NCBI GenBank assembly: GCA_030849465.1
Contig: JARVLF010000010.1
Span: forward strand, 682,001 to 746,000
Reading direction: 5' to 3'
DNA length: 64,000 nt
Origin: Moesziomyces globuligerus
Taxonomy: Eukaryota; Basidiomycota; Ustilaginomycetes; Ustilaginales; Ustilaginaceae
A program made the position numbers and the translations under genes. Position 1 is the stretch's first letter. Every line of letters starts with the position of its first letter. Under the pieces are notes generated by a model. It was not told the DNA's origin, did not search any database, and saw only the letters and a list, made by a program, of their open reading frames with translations. This document shows positions 10,405 to 20,086 of this stretch, piece by piece.

Positions 10405-11309
10405 TGTGGTGCGTGCAAATCGGTCGTACAGTAGCGATGTGTGATTTGGCGTGACAGACAGAGGCTGGTGAGTCGTGACGGAAGGAGGTGTGTTGTGCGA
10501 GCGAGAATGCGACCTCTGGAAAGCTGGATACAGAACGTGAAGTAAGAGGAGGGGCTTTACTCAATTGGGGGCGTGTCGGGTCGAGCCGAGGTGCAGGAAG
10601 GGTAGAAGGTGATTGTTGAGCGAGTGGGCGTGGGAAGCATGCCGTGATGTCCAGAGAGGAGCGGCGGGTCGAGTCGGGCAGCTGCGGCGACGGGCGTGGG
10701 AGAAGCCGAGTGGCGTTGTTGCGACCGGCAGCGCTTTCTCACCGACGCTCGGCCAGCTCGACGAGGAGTACAGCGGGTAGGGACGCCGAAATGGACTGCG
10801 GATGGAGCCGCGGAGCAGCCAGAGATGAAGCCGCCCAGGCCTGGCAAGCTTGGTGGGCAACGCCAGCGTCTCAAAGGCGCGTTGTGGCTCTCGCGCGTGT
10901 GTGTAAGCCGAGGGCGCGAGCTTGGACGTGGATGGAGCGCCGAGCTTGTCGAAGACGGGAAGCGAAGCCTGGATGATGAAGCTGGAAGGAGGTGGGGCAA
11001 AAGATAGCGAGCGGCCACAGCCTCGTTGCGCTCCACGTCGGATGACTGAGGCTGTGAAACGAAGAAAATCGCGGCTTGGCCTCGCCGCAGGGTTCAATCC
11101 ACTTGGCGCGCAAAGAGGTCGCCTGTGGAGGAGCCGACTGCGATATTATTGCAAAAAGTCGAGCCCGGCAGCTGAGCAACGTCGACACCGTCGCTCGAGA
11201 TTGACACACGGACCAGACGACAAGAGGCAAGACATGTTGTGCTATTGTACAGTGCGAAGACGTGGCGAGGGAATCTACGGGTGATAGGCAAGATGAAGAA
11301 ACAACGGCT
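10405..11309. other. Promoter and leader of the YTH gene
   Basis: About 900 bases separate the YTH start from the end of the MFS gene, both on the minus strand. On the minus strand much of 10450-11000 is C/T-rich, as in fungal promoters and leaders. ORFs of 120-178 codons exist here (for example 10561-11097 minus), but they are Ser/Arg/His-rich without recognisable domains and look like chance frames in GC-rich DNA. Confidence 0.45.
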
Positions 11310-13319
11310 CTACTGCTGTTGCTGCTGTTTTTCCGGATCGCGCTCGCCGGCCGCCGCCTTCTTGGCCTCGGTCACGCCGTTGCGGTTCCAGATGCTGGTC
11401 GTGTTGAGGCTGTCCTTGGGCAGCTTGCCCTGCTCCTCGAGCTCCTCGCGCACCTTGAGATCGTGCGCCGGCGCAAACTTGCTCCACTGGCGGATCTTGC
11501 TTCCGTAGATGTAGAAGATGTACGGGAACGGCGTCAGCGCCAGCGCCACAAAGCCAAGCAGCGAGGCGGCCCAGTTGACGCCGAGTCCCGTAAACATCTG
11601 GTTGGTGAAGAGCGGGAATGCGGCACCAACGGCAGATCGGATGATGGTGTTGGCGGCAAGAGCCGAGGCGGCGTAGACCGTGTAGCAGTCGACAATGTAG
11701 CTGAGCAGCGAGATAAAGACGAGCGTGAAGCTCATTCCGATCGGGATCAGTGCCAGCGCCGGCACGTACCAGGGCACCGAAGCGTAGTTGCCCGTCCATC
11801 CGAGCCAGAATGCACCGAGCACCAGGATGGGTCCTGCAATCATGGAACCGATCAGCCTCTCCTCCGGTGGCGGCATGCCGTGCCAGAAGGGCGTGAGCGG
11901 CTTGTACTGTCGCTGCACCAACACGTTGATGGCTCCGCCGATCGTCGTTCCCAGTCCGACGGCCACAAAGATCAATCCCGACTCGCCCAGGTTGAAGCCG
12001 CGCAGCTGCTCCCAGATCACGGGCACCGCCTCGAACAGGCCGTACAGGATGCCGTAGACGATCGAGAGGTAGACGGTGATGAGCACCAGGATCGGTTCCT
12101 GCGCCAGGATCTGGAACGGTCGCAGCAACGTCCGCTGCGTCACGCCTCGGAACGACCAGTCGCTCTTCTCGTGCGGCGCGTAGAGCTTGCGGTTCGCCTC
12201 GGGTTCGAGCTTGCGCAGACGCTTGGCCTTGCGCACCAGCAAGATGGGCGCAAACGTCTCGGGCAGCAGAAGCGTCGTGATGATCCAGCACACGCCGGCA
12301 AAGATGAGCATGACCCAAAACACCCACCTCCAGCCGAGGTAGGATTGCGTCACGAATCCGCCGATGATGGGACCCATGACGGGCCCGATGAAGACGGAGC
12401 ACGAGAAGAGGCTCATGGCGTAGCCTCTGCCGACAGGGTCCCAGATGTCGGCGATCACACCGCCCGAGTTGGTGAGGGGAGCCGCCGCACACACGCCGCT
12501 GATGAAGCGCGTGATGAAGAGCGTCGCCGCGTTTTTCGCCAGCGCCTGGCCGAGGATGAAGAGCGTATACATGAGCATCGAGATGCTGAAGATGGGTTTG
12601 CGCCCGACGAGCTCCGAGGTGGTGGACCAGATGATGGGGCCCAGGCAGTAGCCTGCCAGGAAGATCGACGTGATGAGCGTCGCCGTGACCGTGCCGATGT
12701 TGAACTCTTGTGCGATCTGGCGTGTCGCCGACGAAGGCGCCGAAGAGGCAAACGTCACGTTGACCGTGAGGAACGAGACGAGCAGCGTCAGCGCCCACTT
12801 GCGCTTCTGCGACCAGTTCTGCGGATTCTCGGGATCGTCCGGGCCGTCCCAGCCCACCTGGTTCGGGTCTTCGTTCTCGTCCGGGTTGCCATGCGGGCGA
12901 CCCTGCTCGGACTCGTCGTCGTCGCCGCCGTTGGCCCTGTGTTCTCCCTGTTTGGCCTTGGAGCCGTCGGGATGAGTGGGAGACGAAGGCACGCGGGTCG
13001 AGGCATCGCTCTCCGCCGACGTTTCCTCGTACGCGCGCTCCTGCGGATCGCGCGGGTCATCACCGCCGTAGCGCGCGGTACGGCGGAAGATGGTCTCGGT
13101 CTCGCGGTCGAGCTCGGCGGAGGTGGGTCGAGAGTGGTGAGCACCGACGTTGGACGGTCGCGGACTCTGTTGCGGGCTACCCTTGGGTGTTTGCCCGACG
13201 AGGCGCTTCTGCACCTCGTGCATCCAGCCGTGCTTGGGGTTGTGGAAGCGGCTGCGAGGAGCGGCGGCTGCCGCATCAGCGCTGTCCACCGCCGTGGGTG
13301 GTTGTGTCGGTTGTGACAT
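11310..13319 (-). CDS. MFS drug:H+ antiporter, DHA1 family
   Basis: A single exon of 669 residues for a plasma-membrane transporter of the 12-helix DHA1 family, whose fungal members export polyamines, azoles and other drugs. The first ~155 residues are hydrophilic and disordered. The entry motif DPENPQNWSQKRKW is followed by helix 1. Family motifs include GRKPIFSIS in the loop after helix 2, the antiporter-type stretch GPVMGPIIGGFV in helix 5, and a WRWVFWVM segment at helix 6. A long cytosolic loop with many basic residues (VRKAKRLRKLEPE) separates the two halves. The C-terminus is hydrophilic and ends in polyglutamine. The substrate cannot be read from sequence. The start is the ATG of MSQPTQPPT, the first in the frame. 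The 2.9 kb spacer upstream would contain its promoter. Confidence 0.93.
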   Translation of the reverse strand: MSQPTQPPTAVDSADAAAAAPRSRFHNPKHGWMHEVQKRLVGQTPKGSPQQSPRPSNVGAHHSRPTSAELDRETETIFRRTARYGGDDPRDPQERAYEETSAESDASTRVPSSPTHPDGSKAKQGEHRANGGDDDESEQGRPHGNPDENEDPNQVGWDGPDDPENPQNWSQKRKWALTLLVSFLTVNVTFASSAPSSATRQIAQEFNIGTVTATLITSIFLAGYCLGPIIWSTTSELVGRKPIFSISMLMYTLFILGQALAKNAATLFITRFISGVCAAAPLTNSGGVIADIWDPVGRGYAMSLFSCSVFIGPVMGPIIGGFVTQSYLGWRWVFWVMLIFAGVCWIITTLLLPETFAPILLVRKAKRLRKLEPEANRKLYAPHEKSDWSFRGVTQRTLLRPFQILAQEPILVLITVYLSIVYGILYGLFEAVPVIWEQLRGFNLGESGLIFVAVGLGTTIGGAINVLVQRQYKPLTPFWHGMPPPEERLIGSMIAGPILVLGAFWLGWTGNYASVPWYVPALALIPIGMSFTLVFISLLSYIVDCYTVYAASALAANTIIRSAVGAAFPLFTNQMFTGLGVNWAASLLGFVALALTPFPYIFYIYGSKIRQWSKFAPAHDLKVREELEEQGKLPKDSLNTTSIWNRNGVTEAKKAAAGERDPEKQQQQQ

Positions 13320-16198
13320 CTCTTGAGCCGTCTCTGCAACGTTGACCTTGTGCTCGAATAGGATGGGCAGATGGTGGACGTCAAAGAAGCGATGGGGTTG
13401 GAGGCACCGAGGAGATGCAGACCAAATAGAAGCTCTTCAAGATGCGGGCCTGTCATGTACCTGCAGCGAGACGTAGCTACGTCAGAGCGGCATGCGACCC
13501 TGCAGGACCTCAGGGACGGGCTGGGCGGCTTCTGAGAAGAATCCACCGGCTCGGCGAATTTGAGTCTACACGCTCACACCCTGACGGAGCCTATAGCAGG
13601 GCTTCTCGACGGGGGCCAAGGGTTGGATTCGGCAGAGGCTGATTCAGTGTCTGTGATGACCGGAGCCCGACTGAGCTGCAGCCTGCCCAGGCCGAGGTGC
13701 TGGGGCGCGTGTCACTCAGCCGTGCATTGCCGCTGCATGATGAAGCAGCGCTGACCCCGCCATGGCCATGACGGCCTCAGCCCGCGGCGACCTCACGGCT
13801 CAGGGCGACAGACCTCACAGCGTTACTGCGTTGGGCAGATGCGCAGATATGCAGGCTTCGATGCTGGGTGACACGCTGTTGCAAGTGTGCGAGGCGATAG
13901 CGTGTGGCGCTTCGGCGACTCGGCGCGGCTTAGAGCGGCCATCAAGTAAGCCTGGAGGCATAAATTAGTGTGTAGCGCCGGCCATCGTGAGTGCAAGCGC
14001 AGTATGACAGCTGAAGCGTGCTGAGGCGTCTGGCATGAAATTCGAGCTTGCGCGAAACCCTGCGTCATCGCCAGCCGGCCATCGGACTTGTTCGGCACGA
14101 TCCCATCGCGACCGCGCCGCTCCATCGGGGTTGAGTGAATCCCGATGATCAGGCTGCCGCCTGGATGCGGGCAAGGCGGGGTGGCTTGAGCGCGAGCTTA
14201 GAGTAAGGAGCAGCAGGGTGCGATCCTGCAGTCCTCGCGGCCAAGTGGAGGCGGGCCGTCGAGATCGACGCGTTTATTTGCTTCTGAATCCGCAAAAAAA
14301 AAAAAAACCTCGGAAGCTGGAGCTCGGCGGGTGCCTGAGGCGGTGGGTGAGTGTCCATGTCGATCTACGCGCTGCAGCTGACGAGTTCGGCCCGTAACGC
14401 TGCGAGCCGCGTCGGTTCGCTGAGGTTGCCCAGTAGCGCCAAGCGAAACCCGGCGAGCCGCCTGCGACGCACTGCTCGACGCACGTGCGAAGAATGGCGC
14501 TATCATCCCTGCACCTTGCGCCAGCCTCGCTCCCACTACAGTAGCCAGCCGCCTGGAGTCGACACGGCTCGCAACGGCACTTGCGGTGCACCGTGTTCAG
14601 ACTACGCCTCTGAGGGTAGTAGGTGAGGCGGATGGTATAGGGATGACAGCGCCAGACCAACCGTCTCCGCGGCAACACCAACGCTCGCGGCCGGGTCTCA
14701 TCCGGCGAGGGTCAGGCCCCAGGGCGCCCCACCCTTCTCATGTAATGTGATCAGCTCCAAACGACCCGGCATCAACGCTCAGCCACGTACGTTGATAGCG
14801 CGCAATACACACAGCGCATGGATGGGCCGAAAGTGGAGGGGAGGGCGCCGGCGGCAAGCCGTGCGATGTCGCGTGTCCGCCTTGCAAGAGTACAGTGTCG
14901 GTGCTTCGGTCGCGCGATGGATCGCTGCAGCGACGGAAACGATCTCCTTTGAACGCCTTGGCCCGCCTTGGCCCATGGACTGGCGCTGCAACCAGCCAGC
15001 GCCCTGAGCCGCTGTGTGGGTCAGCAACGTCTCTTGGGCCCGTGTGGTTCTCATGAATAGCGTGGCTCGGCCCACCACACAGTGCCGAACTCATCAAAGG
15101 CGTGGGTTGATTCTGTGATTAAGGGAGCTTTGCTACCGCCAGCATCTACCACCGACAAGGGATGGGCCGCGGGCCAAGCACAGCTGAAGCATGCTGTCTG
15201 AAGCCGACGTGGACCTGGAAGCGTGGGGTCAGTGGAGGGGAGCTTAGGTGAGAATCCAGGGTCCTCTCTATTCGCGGTGCCTCTGCTTTTGTAAGTTTTC
15301 AAGCGGCCCAAGTGGAGCAGAGCATTGCAGCAGAGCATTGCAGCAGAGCATTGCAGCAGTGCCTGGCCGCTGAGCCGGCTGGGCTGACAGCAAGATCGAA
15401 GGGGCCGAGGGCCGCGTATGCGTGCAAATTGCGATTCGTTAAGCCCGGCCGCCAACCGAAAAGGCCCAAAACCAAAAGCTCTCCGCTTGGCATTTCACGC
15501 ACAGCTGATGCGGTGCCCGTGCACACCCCCACCCACGCGTCGGAAGAAAATGTTGCCCTCGCTTTTCTTATCGAGCTAAGATCTGACGCCGGAGAGAGTG
15601 CGAGCCAGAGCGGGCCGTCCAAGAGTGCTGTGCTGAGGAGAGTGTGCATGTCGATCCAAACCGTTGCAACCGGTATGCAACGCTGCCGTCAGACAGCATC
15701 GCTTGGCCCCGACACCCAAACGTGGGCACATGCGCCCGCACTCGAAAACGCATCTCTAATTTCCACCGCTCTCCGTGGAGGCTCTCCGTGGAGGTGCCCA
15801 CTTGCTAAGGCCCGGCCTCTCGTATCTGCGCTCGAAGCATCCTCGGGCTCATCCAGCTCAGCCTCCTCTTCATCCTTACCCCATCCTTCTCGTCCTTTCA
15901 TCCAAGCATTCCTTGCCTTGGTCTGTATATACGACGCCCTGTCCCTGCACGTTGTACACACACACGCGCTTTGGTCCTCTTCCGACGCTGCACCCGCAGT
16001 CGCAACGCTGCCACCTCTCGAAGCCGATTTCTCGCCCGAGCCTCAAGCACAAGCACTACGACGCAACGCGCGCATATCCTTTCCACTTGCTCGCAGTAGT
16101 GCCGCTCTCTGGTCTGGCGACTCGTCAGCCTCGTAACAACCCCGGAACCATCCTATTGTATCCATCCGGACCTCACGATAGCCCGCACCGGCAGCAGC
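13320..16198. other. Long intergenic spacer between MFS transporter and SIS gene
   Basis: This 2.9 kb region separates two divergent genes and should carry both promoters. No ORF here shows a recognisable domain. Frames such as 15312-16136 plus (274 codons) and 15051-15455 minus are low-complexity and lack family resemblance. Visible structure: a 13-A run at 14294-14306, a 13-bp triplicated repeat at 15321-15359, and a C/T-rich stretch at about 15845-15910, likely part of the SIS promoter. I saw no tRNA arms. A spliced gene or ncRNA cannot be excluded. Confidence 0.45.
15321..15359. repeat. 13-bp tandem repeat, three perfect copies
   Basis: The unit agcattgcagcag occurs three times in a row without mismatch in non-coding DNA about 840 bp upstream of the SIS gene. 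Confidence 0.9.
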
Positions 16199-17416
16199 AT
16201 GTCCAATCTCAAGAGCGACTACTTCGGCTCGGACTCGGCGAGCGGCGCCTCGAGCGGCGGAGAGAGCCCTGCGGTCTCTGCGATGCTGAGCCCTGGCTCG
16301 AGCTCGGTGGCCACGTCGCAGCTCTCTCTGCTCGCGTTTGAGTCGGAGCGCAACTCGCCCTCGACCTCGGCGTGCACCTCTGTGAGCGACCTCTCTTCGG
16401 AAGCGGACAAGCTCTCGCTCTCGCACGCGCATCCGTCTCGACACGCCGTGGCGTCCACCTCGGCGCCGGCTCCTGCCGGCGACGAGGCCGAGTGCAGCGA
16501 AGACAGCGAGGCGGCGGCCGTCGAGGCCGAGAACCGACGCGTCGAGGACGAGCTCGACTCGGCGCTGGCGTTTGGCGCGCAGATCGTACAGCGCGAAGCA
16601 CGCGCGCTGGCCATGGCGGCGCGTCGGCTCTCGACCTACTCGGCGCAGCAGGACGGCTTCCGCCAGGCGGTGCGCCTCGTCCTCCGCGCCACCACGGGCG
16701 AGCGCGGCGGCAAGGTGGTGCTCACCGGCGTCGGCAAGAGCGGCATCATCGCCAAGAAGCTCTCGGCCACCTTCCTCTCTCTCGGCACACCCTCCATGTT
16801 TCTCCATCCGACCGAGGCGCTGCACGGCGATCTCGGCCTGCTGACGCCGCATCGCGATGTGGTCATTGCGCTCTCGCATTCCGGTTCGTCGCCCGAGATC
16901 CTCGCGCTCGTCCCGCACCTCAACATGCGACGATGCCCCATCATCGCTCTCGTCGGCAAGCGCGACAGCGCGCTCGTCCAGGCCGCAGATGCGTGGATCG
17001 ACTGCGCCACAGGCAAGGACGATGCGGATTCCGACGACGACGACGACGACGACGACGAGAGCAAAGAGGCACAAAGCAGCGTCGGTGGCCAACAGACAGA
17101 GGCTAGGTGCAACTCGTGCGAGGGCAACAGGCAGCGTACGCTGCGAAGGAAACAGCGCGCTCCCAGACCCACCACCGACGAGGCCTGGGACGACGTCCCC
17201 GCGCCCTCGAGCAGCACCACGGTCGCACTCGCCATGGGCGATGCGCTCGCCTTCTCCGTCACCCGCGCAAAGGGCCTCGGCCGCGACATGTTTGCCTTCA
17301 ACCACCCGGGCGGCAAGCTCGGCGCCGACTTCCGACTCCAGGGCCAATCCGTCCCATTGCAGTCCTACGACCTCAAAGGCGGCGAGAGCGCAGTCGCCAC
17401 CCCGATAGCCGCCTAG
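16199..17416 (+). CDS. SIS-domain sugar-phosphate isomerase-like protein (KpsF/GutQ type)
   Basis: A single exon of 405 residues. The first ~135 are Ser/Glu-rich and disordered. A SIS domain follows: the GKVVLTGVGKSGIIAKKLSATF strand-loop-helix binds sugar phosphate in this fold, LHPTEALHGDLGLL matches the KpsF/GutQ signature, and SHSGSSPEI is the Ser-rich phosphate loop. The C-terminal part (MGDALAFSVTRAKG, then FAFNHPGGKLG) is also KpsF-like. Bacterial relatives interconvert ribulose 5-phosphate and arabinose 5-phosphate. The fungal role is not established, because fungi do not make Kdo. A run of eight Asp residues and a basic, Gln-rich stretch interrupt the domain between WIDCATGKDD and the C-terminal helix. 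The CBS pair of bacterial KpsF is absent. The start is the only sensible ATG, preceded by C/T-rich DNA. Confidence 0.87.
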   Translation: MSNLKSDYFGSDSASGASSGGESPAVSAMLSPGSSSVATSQLSLLAFESERNSPSTSACTSVSDLSSEADKLSLSHAHPSRHAVASTSAPAPAGDEAECSEDSEAAAVEAENRRVEDELDSALAFGAQIVQREARALAMAARRLSTYSAQQDGFRQAVRLVLRATTGERGGKVVLTGVGKSGIIAKKLSATFLSLGTPSMFLHPTEALHGDLGLLTPHRDVVIALSHSGSSPEILALVPHLNMRRCPIIALVGKRDSALVQAADAWIDCATGKDDADSDDDDDDDDESKEAQSSVGGQQTEARCNSCEGNRQRTLRRKQRAPRPTTDEAWDDVPAPSSSTTVALAMGDALAFSVTRAKGLGRDMFAFNHPGGKLGADFRLQGQSVPLQSYDLKGGESAVATPIAA

Positions 17417-19004
17417 TTCGCTTGCCCCCATCCCGATCCGATCTCGCAAGACCGCGGCCGCCGTCCCTGTTCCGAACCCTTGGCCTCGGGACGGTAGAAT
17501 CGGCTGCTTTCCCACCTCTCTCTGGCTCGCGTCGTTCACTCTGTTCCGTCCTGCACTCTGCTCCTCCCGTGTCCGGTGTTTCCCCCCCTGTACCAGTATC
17601 CTGCCACTCTGCTCCCTGCACAAGCTCCGGCGTCTTTTTTTGGGTCGCGCCCTCCGCAATCTTTCGAACCTGCCTCGGCGATGACGGCATGGCCGTCTCG
17701 TCGGCACTTTGGTCCCCACCCCGTCTTGATGGTGTGATTGCACTGTGCAAAGGCTGATGCGTGTGAGAAGATGAGGCGTGTCGGGATTCCCCCCACGTTC
17801 AGCGTCGAGCGTTCGGGAGTCGGGACCAGCACGCAAGCGAGGCGTGCTAAAATCAAAGCCATCCGAGCCGCCAGCCGAGCTCGCCGCAAACCGCGGCCTG
17901 GCCGGCCTCCTGGTTGGCGCACTGGGACAGCAACGCCCACGCACGTTGCCGTCGCTTCGCTCTGCCTCTGTGCGTACGCTTCGAGCGAAGGAAGGGTTGC
18001 GCGAGGCGAGGGGGGCGGATCGACGCATCCCAAGTGGGAGCCGCGTTCCGCCCAAGCTGCTCAGTAGCGCCGGCGGAGTCCCATTGGCCGACGCCCCGTG
18101 ATATTAATACATTTTTTTTGACCCACAAGGTTCCCTGCTCCACCTCGATCCCCGGCCCACTTCCGACGAAGCAAGCAGACTGCCATTAAGGTCCTTGCGG
18201 TTCGGCGAGAGAGTGGATAGCGTATCAGAACCAGAGACGTGGACAAGCGAGCAGTACTGGGGGAGATGGGGGCTGATGGTCACGAGAGGGCTTAAGCGAG
18301 CGGATGCTGATCTTCCGTCGGCGGTCACAACCTTCTCAGCCGCACCCTTATCCGGAGCGTCATGTGGCCCTTACGTCTCTTGCCGCTGCGCTCTGTCCCA
18401 ACCGGCGGACGGTCTGCCGCTGCAACTGCTCCCGCCCGCGCTCCGAGCTCGAGACGCCGACGGCCTTCAGTGGGAAGACCAGACGGGTAGCAGTGAAACT
18501 GGGAGACGACGTGGGGGGGAACGAAAAGGGCGCTTAAGCGAGACGCACGTTGCACTGAGCGTTCTATTCTCACTGGCGAGTATGACGACCATGGCGTCGG
18601 GACACCCTGGACGCATGAGAAACCGCGGCGATCAGACAGACTGAGGTCACGAAGGACAGGGCGTGGGGGTAGGATGGTGGGCAGGATCGACGTGGACAAG
18701 ACCGGGTAGGAAATAGAAACTGTGTATGGGGATGGTGGTGGGAGCTCGGGAAGAATGGAAAGGGCGAGGGTTCGGTTAAGGGAGTCCAGTTATCGGCTAG
18801 GGCAAAGGTTCGGCTGTGGGATGGTGGCGGATGAGCAAGAAAGCGTTGATGCGCCGCTGCAACGTGCGCGACCAACGGGGCGGTTCGAGGGTTGAGGATG
18901 AGCGGCAGCACTCTGGCAGCCGCTGCTCCATCCGCTGCAGTGCTGTTGCGTCGACCGCATCATCCGCTGCACTGTTGCAACGCACCCCTCCGAAGCGTCA
19001 CATG
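17417..19004. other. Spacer between SIS gene and GH25 gene
   Basis: About 1.6 kb with no recognisable gene. A 149-codon plus-strand frame (18195-18644) and a 670-codon minus-strand frame that overlaps it from the SIS gene lack domain resemblance; the latter is the antisense shadow of the SIS ORF. It should hold the SIS terminator and the upstream control region of the muramidase. Confidence 0.45.
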
Positions 19005-19012
19005 TATAAGTA
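19005..19012 (+). promoter_or_regulatory. TATA box of the GH25 muramidase gene
   Basis: TATAAGTA lies 65 bases upstream of the start codon, in a locally less GC-rich stretch. The short, A/C-rich leader ends in cccagtcaag before the ATG. This is the clearest core promoter in the window and is typical of strongly regulated fungal genes. Confidence 0.7.
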
Positions 19013-19077
19013 CCCCTCCCCTGGTCGACTGAAACTTGCGATCCTCATCAACAACAACGCACACTAACCCAGTCAAG

Positions 19078-19788
19078 ATGAAGTTGTCTGCCACCGCTCT
19101 GATCGGCGCGATTGCTGCGCTTGCCTCTGTCACTTGGGGTGCTCCGCTCGAGAAGCGAGTCTCGGGCACGCCCGGATTCGACATCAGCGGCTACCAGTCC
19201 AACCCGGACTACTCGTCGGCCGTAGCCAACGGCGCCAAGTTTGTCATCATCAAGGCAACCGAAGGCACGACGTTCAAGTCATCGTCGTTCTCATCTCAGT
19301 ACAATGGAGCTACCAATGCGGGCTTGATCCGTGGAGCCTATCACTTTGCGCACCCCGATTCGTCCTCGGGTGCTGCTCAGGCCAAGTTCTTCCTCGCCAA
19401 CGGAGGTGGTTGGTCGTCCGACGGTCGCACTCTGCCCGGAATGCTCGACCTCGAATCGGTCAAAGGCTCCCCCACCTGCTACGGCCTCAGCAGCTCCGCT
19501 CTCGTCAGCTGGATCCAAGACTTTGGCAACACCTACAAGGCCTCCACCGGTCGCTACCCCATGATCTACACCAGCTCCGGTTGGTGGAACCAGTGCGTAG
19601 CCTCGAACGCCTTCGCCTCCAACTACCCGCTCGTCGTCGCAAACTACGGCGTCTCAAGCCCCAAACTCCCCACCGGCTTCTCCTTCTACTCGTTCTGGCA
19701 GTACGCCGACTCGGGCACCTTCCCCGGCGACCAGGACACCTGGAACGGCGACCTCGCCAGCCTCCAGAAGTTCGCCCGTGGCGGTTAA
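19078..19788 (+). CDS. Secreted GH25 muramidase (lysozyme-like)
   Basis: A single exon of 236 residues. Residues 1-21 are a signal peptide (MKLSATALIGAIAALASVTW), followed by a Lys-Arg at 26-27 that fits a Kex2 cut. The mature enzyme covers a whole GH25 domain: GFDISGYQ with Asp35, IIKATEGTTF, RGAYHFAHP, and the catalytic-type DLE at Asp124/Glu126. Two cysteines (CYG, CVA) could form a disulfide. GH25 enzymes cleave the beta-1,4 bond between MurNAc and GlcNAc of bacterial peptidoglycan, which fungi lack, so a role against bacteria or other microbes is inferred. A GH25 enzyme of the related smut yeast Moesziomyces has been reported to antagonise the oomycete Albugo. The ATG at 19078 is chosen over one at 19036 because it begins the signal peptide. 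It converges with the Hsp40 gene. Confidence 0.93.
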   Translation: MKLSATALIGAIAALASVTWGAPLEKRVSGTPGFDISGYQSNPDYSSAVANGAKFVIIKATEGTTFKSSSFSSQYNGATNAGLIRGAYHFAHPDSSSGAAQAKFFLANGGGWSSDGRTLPGMLDLESVKGSPTCYGLSSSALVSWIQDFGNTYKASTGRYPMIYTSSGWWNQCVASNAFASNYPLVVANYGVSSPKLPTGFSFYSFWQYADSGTFPGDQDTWNGDLASLQKFARGG

Positions 19789-20086
19789 ACACATATCCCC
19801 CCTTTCTTCCTCCCACAATACACTCCTAAACAAAATGCCCAGCCCCCAATCACCCCTATCAAAGCGTGAGAACGAGAATCTACGTTGCGAGAACAGAGCG
19901 AAAAAAAGAAATGAGAAAAAACAACATCAAGCGGGACGATGCGACGTGTGCGCGCCGAGTGGATGCGTCTCGTCTCGTCGTGCCGGACACGAGCTGGGGC
20001 GACGATGCGCGCAGCTCCAAGTGGAGGGTAACCGTGAGAAATGCTGTAAGAACCAGAGAAGCGCCAAGCCGCGCGTGCTCTCTTGC

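Noticed and set aside
11088..11104. A 'gggttcaatcc' string resembling a tRNA T arm
   Set aside because: The flanking bases do not form a T stem, and no acceptor or anticodon arms can be placed around it.
11262..13316. A 684-codon plus-strand ORF opposite the MFS gene
   Set aside because: Arg/Asp/His-rich antisense frame; the minus-strand MFS protein is fully supported by its transmembrane pattern.
15312..16136. A 274-codon ORF upstream of the SIS gene
   Set aside because: It starts inside the tandem repeat and shows Ser/Ala-rich sequence without domain resemblance; it overlaps the likely promoter.
16043..18055. A 670-codon minus-strand ORF over the SIS gene and its 3' flank
   Set aside because: Mostly the shadow of the SIS coding frame, and the rest is low-complexity Arg-rich sequence.
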